A stretch of 15,567 bases of DNA from Chloroflexota bacterium. GTDB lineage: Bacteria > Chloroflexota > Dehalococcoidia > SM23-28-2 > RBG-16-64-32. The stretch spans positions 1 to 15,567 of the forward strand of contig VBJT01000153.1 of NCBI GenBank assembly GCA_005880075.1. Direction: 5' to 3'. Both the position numbers and the translations under genes were made by a program. Of this stretch, positions 13,135 to 15,567 are shown piece by piece. The notes beneath the pieces are model-generated. The model did no database searches. It was not told the DNA's origin and saw only the letters and a list, made by a program, of their open reading frames with translations. Each line of letters begins with the position of its first letter. Position 1 is the stretch's first letter.

Positions 13135-14281
13135 ACTGGCGCGAGACCTCGGCCGGAAAGCGACCGTCGTTGACGTGAATATCCAAGCGCTCGCGGCCCT
13201 TGACCTGCTTCACGCTGGTGACGGCCTGCTTGCCGTCGCGGATTTGGACGACGGCATAGCCCCGGGAGAGCGTAGCAGCGGGGTCGAGGGCTCCGAGACC
13301 AAGGCTACGAGCGAGACCGGCGGCGGCGTGGCGGAGTAGGGAGGCCAGCCGCTCGGCGTAGCGCGAGGTATCGGGTAGGGCTAAGGCAAGGCGGCGACTG
13401 GCCCGGTCGACATTGATTGCGTTTTGGCTGACCTTACTCGTGGCGGCGGACGAAACCGCGAGAAGAATGGCATCAATGCGGCGAGAAATATCCCGCCAGT
13501 CGGGAGCGACGGCCGCGGCGGCGGCTGACGGAGTTGGCGCGCGGGCGTCAGCGACGAAGTCGAGGATGGTGAAGTCGGTCTCATGACCGACGCCTGAGAT
13601 GACGGGCACGGTGCTGGCATAGACGGCGCGGGCAACGATCTCTTCGTTGAACGGCCAGAGCTCTTCGATCGAACCGCCCCCACGCGCGAGGATGATGACA
13701 TCGACATCGCGGACTCGGTTTAGCTGCCTGATTGCCTCGGTGATGCCGATTGCGGCCTCGACGCCCTGCACGGGCGTGGGGGCGAGGACGACTTCGGCGA
13801 GCGGCCAGCGGCGGGCAAGGACGTTGCAGATATCGTGGAAGACGGCGCCTGTGGGCGAGGTAACTACGCCGATACGGGTTGGAAAAGCAGGCAGAGCGCG
13901 TTTACGGGCCTCGTCAAAGAGGCCGTCGGCGGCGAGCTTCTCTTTGAGGCGCTCGAACTCGGCCTGGCGTGCGCCGACACCGGCGGGCTGCACAAAGTCG
14001 ACGATAAGCTGGACGTTGCCGCGCTGCTCGTAGAACGAGACGTTGCCGTGGCCGAGCACCTGGGCGCCGTTTTCGAGCGGTGCGCCGCGGTACTGGCGCT
14101 GGAACATGACGCAGGCGATCTGGGCATTGGCGTCTTTGAGGGTGAAGTAGACGTGGCCGCGCTGGGAGCGGGTGAGGTTGGAGATCTCGCCCTCCACCCA
14201 GAGGTTGGTGAGCGTGAGGTTGCTCTCGAGGAGGTCTTTGAGGTAGCGGGCGAGGGCCGAGACGGTGGTGGCTTCGATCAT
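13124..14281 (-). CDS. xseA: Exodeoxyribonuclease VII large subunit
   Basis: Catalytic subunit of exonuclease VII. The 385 residues are on the short side of a family that usually has 400-460. An N-terminal OB-fold DNA-binding domain is seen at about 1-100 (NLWVEGEISNLTRSQRGHVYFTL, in two blocks). The nuclease domain follows, with PTRIGVVTSPTGAVFHDI, ILARGGGSIEELWPFNEE, VPVISGVGHETDFTILDFVAD and ARAPTPSAAAA. The coiled-coil region after it is short, and the C-terminal segment LSRGYAVVQ is conserved, so the missing length is in the coiled coil. The ATG at 14281 follows a pyrimidine-only leader and has no Shine-Dalgarno. It overlaps xseB and lies 181 bases after efp. Confidence 0.95.
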   Translation of the reverse strand: MIEATTVSALARYLKDLLESNLTLTNLWVEGEISNLTRSQRGHVYFTLKDANAQIACVMFQRQYRGAPLENGAQVLGHGNVSFYEQRGNVQLIVDFVQPAGVGARQAEFERLKEKLAADGLFDEARKRALPAFPTRIGVVTSPTGAVFHDICNVLARRWPLAEVVLAPTPVQGVEAAIGITEAIRQLNRVRDVDVIILARGGGSIEELWPFNEEIVARAVYASTVPVISGVGHETDFTILDFVADARAPTPSAAAAAVAPDWRDISRRIDAILLAVSSAATSKVSQNAINVDRASRRLALALPDTSRYAERLASLLRHAAAGLARSLGLGALDPAATLSRGYAVVQIRDGKQAVTSVKQVKGRERLDIHVNDGRFPAEVSRQYGF

Positions 14282-14320
14282 GAGGAGGAAGGGGGAAGAG
14301 GGAAGGAGGAAGGAGGAAGA
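14282..14320 (+). repeat. 39-base pure purine tract abutting the xseA start
   Basis: Every base from 14282 to 14320 on the plus strand is A or G, built from GGAAGA/GGAGGAA-like units, with AGGAGG at 14283-14288, 14304-14309 and 14311-14316. In the xseA message the same tract is all pyrimidine and carries CCUCCU three times, that is, the anti-Shine-Dalgarno sequence itself, right up to the start codon. Confidence 0.85.
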
Positions 14321-14333
14321 TATAGCACGGCCT

Positions 14334-14404
14334 GCTTCGACTTCGATGTACTCAGTCTCCGCTGACAGTGGGGTGATGCTTCGATGGACTCAGCACGAAC
14401 GGGT
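14334..14404 (+). repeat. Two degenerate copies of a CTTCGATG-n-ACTCAG repeat
   Basis: CTTCGATGTACTCAG (14341-14355) and CTTCGATGGACTCAG (14379-14393) agree at 14 of 15 positions and are 38 bases apart. The second continues CACGAACGG, which resembles the intergenic element TTCGACAAGCTCAGCACGAACGG that I recall from many bacteria. It lies in the efp-xseA gap. Confidence 0.5.
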
Positions 14405-14429
14405 GTAGTTCGCACGCTCTCAGTATACG

Positions 14430-14447
14430 GCAGGCCAAAACGCCTGC
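14430..14447 (-). terminator. Hairpin after efp (GCAGGC-loop-GCCTGC), possible weak terminator
   Basis: Perfect six-base arms (14430-14435 and 14442-14447) around a six-base loop, 15 bases past the efp stop. On the minus strand the loop is GTTTTG. No run of U follows the stem, so it is not a classical intrinsic terminator. It may instead protect the efp 3' end or be part of a dispersed repeat. Confidence 0.4.
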
Positions 14448-14462
14448 ACCTACAGCGTGACA

Positions 14463-15026
14463 CTACTTATTGGCGCGTTCGAGGTATTCGCCGGTGCGGG
14501 TGTCGATCTTGAGAACGTCGCCCGCGTTGACGAAGAGGGGGACGTTTACGCTGATGCCGGTCTCGAGCTTGGCTGGCTTGGTGCCGCCCTGGGCGGTGTC
14601 TCCGCGAACCCAGGAGTCCGTCTGGGTGACGGCGAGCTCGACGGCGGCGGGGAGCTCCACGCCGACGGGTTCGTCGCCGTACATGAGGAGGTTGCAAGTG
14701 GCGTTCTCCTTCAGGTAGTTGAGCGAGTCGCCGAGATGGTTTTCGCCGAGAGGAAACTGGTCGTACGTATCGGTGTTCATGAAGTAGTGCAGATTGCCCT
14801 CGGCGTAGAGGTACTGCGCCGCTTGACGCTCGACGCGGGCGCGGGTGAAGCGGGAACCGGCCTGGACCGACTTGTCAACTATGTGGCCGGCCCGAAGGTC
14901 GCGGAGCTTCATGCGGACCTGAGCGCTGCCGCGGCCGATCTTGAGGTGCTCGACCTCGATGACCTGGTAGAGCGCGCCGTCGATTTCAAGGGTGGAGCCT
15001 TTGCGGAGATCGCCGGTTTCGATCAT
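14463..15026 (-). CDS. efp: Translation elongation factor P
   Basis: EF-P rescues ribosomes stalled at polyproline stretches. The protein has 187 residues, typical length. The KOW-like domain I (TGDLRKGSTLEIDGALYQVIEVEH), the OB domain II (about 65-125, with QYLYAEGNLHYFMNTDTYDQ) and domain III (GTKPAKLETGISVNVPLFVNAGDVLKIDTRTGEYLER) are all present. The loop that reaches the peptidyl-transferase centre reads KIGRGSAQ, so the tip residue is Arg32 instead of the Lys34 of E. coli. Arg at this place is rhamnosylated by EarP in some proteobacteria. Whether it is modified here is unknown. The start ATG has AAAGGA about five bases upstream. It lies 83 bases after the M24 peptidase gene, a pairing also seen in Bacillus. 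Confidence 0.97.
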   Translation of the reverse strand: MIETGDLRKGSTLEIDGALYQVIEVEHLKIGRGSAQVRMKLRDLRAGHIVDKSVQAGSRFTRARVERQAAQYLYAEGNLHYFMNTDTYDQFPLGENHLGDSLNYLKENATCNLLMYGDEPVGVELPAAVELAVTQTDSWVRGDTAQGGTKPAKLETGISVNVPLFVNAGDVLKIDTRTGEYLERANK

Positions 15027-15109
15027 GGGGGTCCTTTCGATTGGCGGAATAGTAGCGGCGGCTGAAGGCAGCGAGCTACATGCCGGCGAAATTCCACGAC
15101 GTGGCCATT

Positions 15110-15567
15110 TTACGGCATGAGCTTTGAAGGGCGGGAGAGGATGCGCGCTTTTCCGTTTTCGAGAACGGCCATGTCTTCGATGCGGACGCCGCCCCAGCCA
15201 GCAATGTAGATGCCCGGCTCGATGGTGAACACCATCCCGTCTTTCAGTTCGTCCTTTGATGTGTTCGCTAGTCGGGGCGCTTCGTGGACTAGGAGGCCGA
15301 CGCCGTGCCCAAGGCCGTGGCCGAAGTTTTCTCCGTAGCCGGCCTGGATGATCACATTGTGGGCGAGCATGTGAGCCTCTTCGCCGGTCAGGCCGGTGCG
15401 GATGAGCTCCTCGGCGGTGCGCTGAGCGGTGAGGACAATGTCGTAGACTTCGTGGAATTTGGCATCGGGCTTGCCGATAGGCATGGTCCGGGTGAGATCG
15501 GAGCAGTAGCCGTCAACGATAACGCCCATGTCGATGACGACGGCGGTGCCGTGTTCGATGGCGTGAT
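15110..15567 (-). CDS. M24 metallopeptidase (Xaa-Pro aminopeptidase type), C-terminal part
   Basis: Removes N-terminal residues preceding proline, using two metal ions in the pita-bread fold. About 151 residues are present and the N-terminal part lies beyond the right edge; the frame is open to the edge, so the ATG at 15529 is internal. All five metal ligands are present: the two Asp of DMGVIVDGYCSD (eleven residues apart), the His in GHGLGHGVGLLVHE, Glu in FTIEPGIYI and Glu in VRIEDM. HEAPRL also fits the aminopeptidase P/prolidase branch more than methionine aminopeptidase. The gene ends in TAA at 15112-15110, and efp follows on the same strand, so the two probably form an operon. Prolidase or aminopeptidase P cannot be separated without the N-terminus. 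Confidence 0.93.
   Translation of the reverse strand, partial: HAIEHGTAVVIDMGVIVDGYCSDLTRTMPIGKPDAKFHEVYDIVLTAQRTAEELIRTGLTGEEAHMLAHNVIIQAGYGENFGHGLGHGVGLLVHEAPRLANTSKDELKDGMVFTIEPGIYIAGWGGVRIEDMAVLENGKARILSRPSKLMP

Noticed and set aside
14278..14463. Small minus-strand frame in the efp-xseA gap
   Set aside because: It runs through the pyrimidine tract and repeats and has no ribosome site or family features.
14457..15065. Plus-strand 202-codon frame opposite efp
   Set aside because: Val-, Gly- and Glu-rich translation is the usual shadow of a gene on the other strand. EF-P is certain.
1..15567. CRISPR array, tRNA, rRNA, transposase, phage or defence genes
   Set aside because: No regularly spaced repeats, cloverleaf-like sequences or relevant protein motifs were seen on reading both strands. 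A tRNA or RNA-family search could confirm this.

Overview
The window is GC-rich bacterial chromosomal DNA with dense, short-gapped genes. The gene set (phenylalanyl-tRNA synthetase, elongation factor P, exonuclease VII, MoeA) is bacterial housekeeping, mixed with CaiB/BaiF CoA-transferases and a Gfo/Idh/MocA oxidoreductase. Together with a Flp-pilin-like fragment, an EF-P with Arg at its tip, and short intergenic repeats that I recall from environmental Chloroflexota genomes, this suggests a Chloroflexota bacterium, perhaps of the SAR202/Dehalococcoidia side. That assignment is an inference and was not tested by any search.

Left part (1-5909). The 5' part of a galactokinase gene runs off the left edge on the minus strand. 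Divergent from it is a plus-strand series: two overlapping CaiB/BaiF (class III) CoA-transferases, an alpha/beta hydrolase, a TetR regulator and a Gfo/Idh/MocA oxidoreductase. The two CoA-transferases look like subunits of one enzyme: only the second keeps the catalytic Asp. A repeated GTGACTCATC box lies before both the TetR gene and the oxidoreductase gene, which suggests one TetR-controlled catabolic cluster whose substrate cannot be read from sequence. A tiny Flp-pilin-like fragment follows.

Middle (5949-11164). A minus-strand pair (stand-alone Lrp/AsnC ligand-binding domain, then moeA) and the plus-strand pheS-pheT operon diverge from a short region holding two well-formed sigma-70-like promoters.

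Right part (11165-15567). A collinear minus-strand series reads, from right to left: M24 metallopeptidase (cut by the window edge), efp, xseA, xseB, a PHP-domain protein, and a PurN-like formyltransferase. The last two overlap by ATGA. The two larger gaps in this series (12696-12837 and 14282-14462) consist largely of palindromes, short repeats and a pure-purine tract.

I saw no CRISPR array, tRNA or rRNA gene, transposase, phage gene or recognisable defence system. The most unusual items are the CoA-transferase pair with one degenerate active site, the shared box around the TetR gene, the Flp-like fragment, and the repeat-filled gaps.
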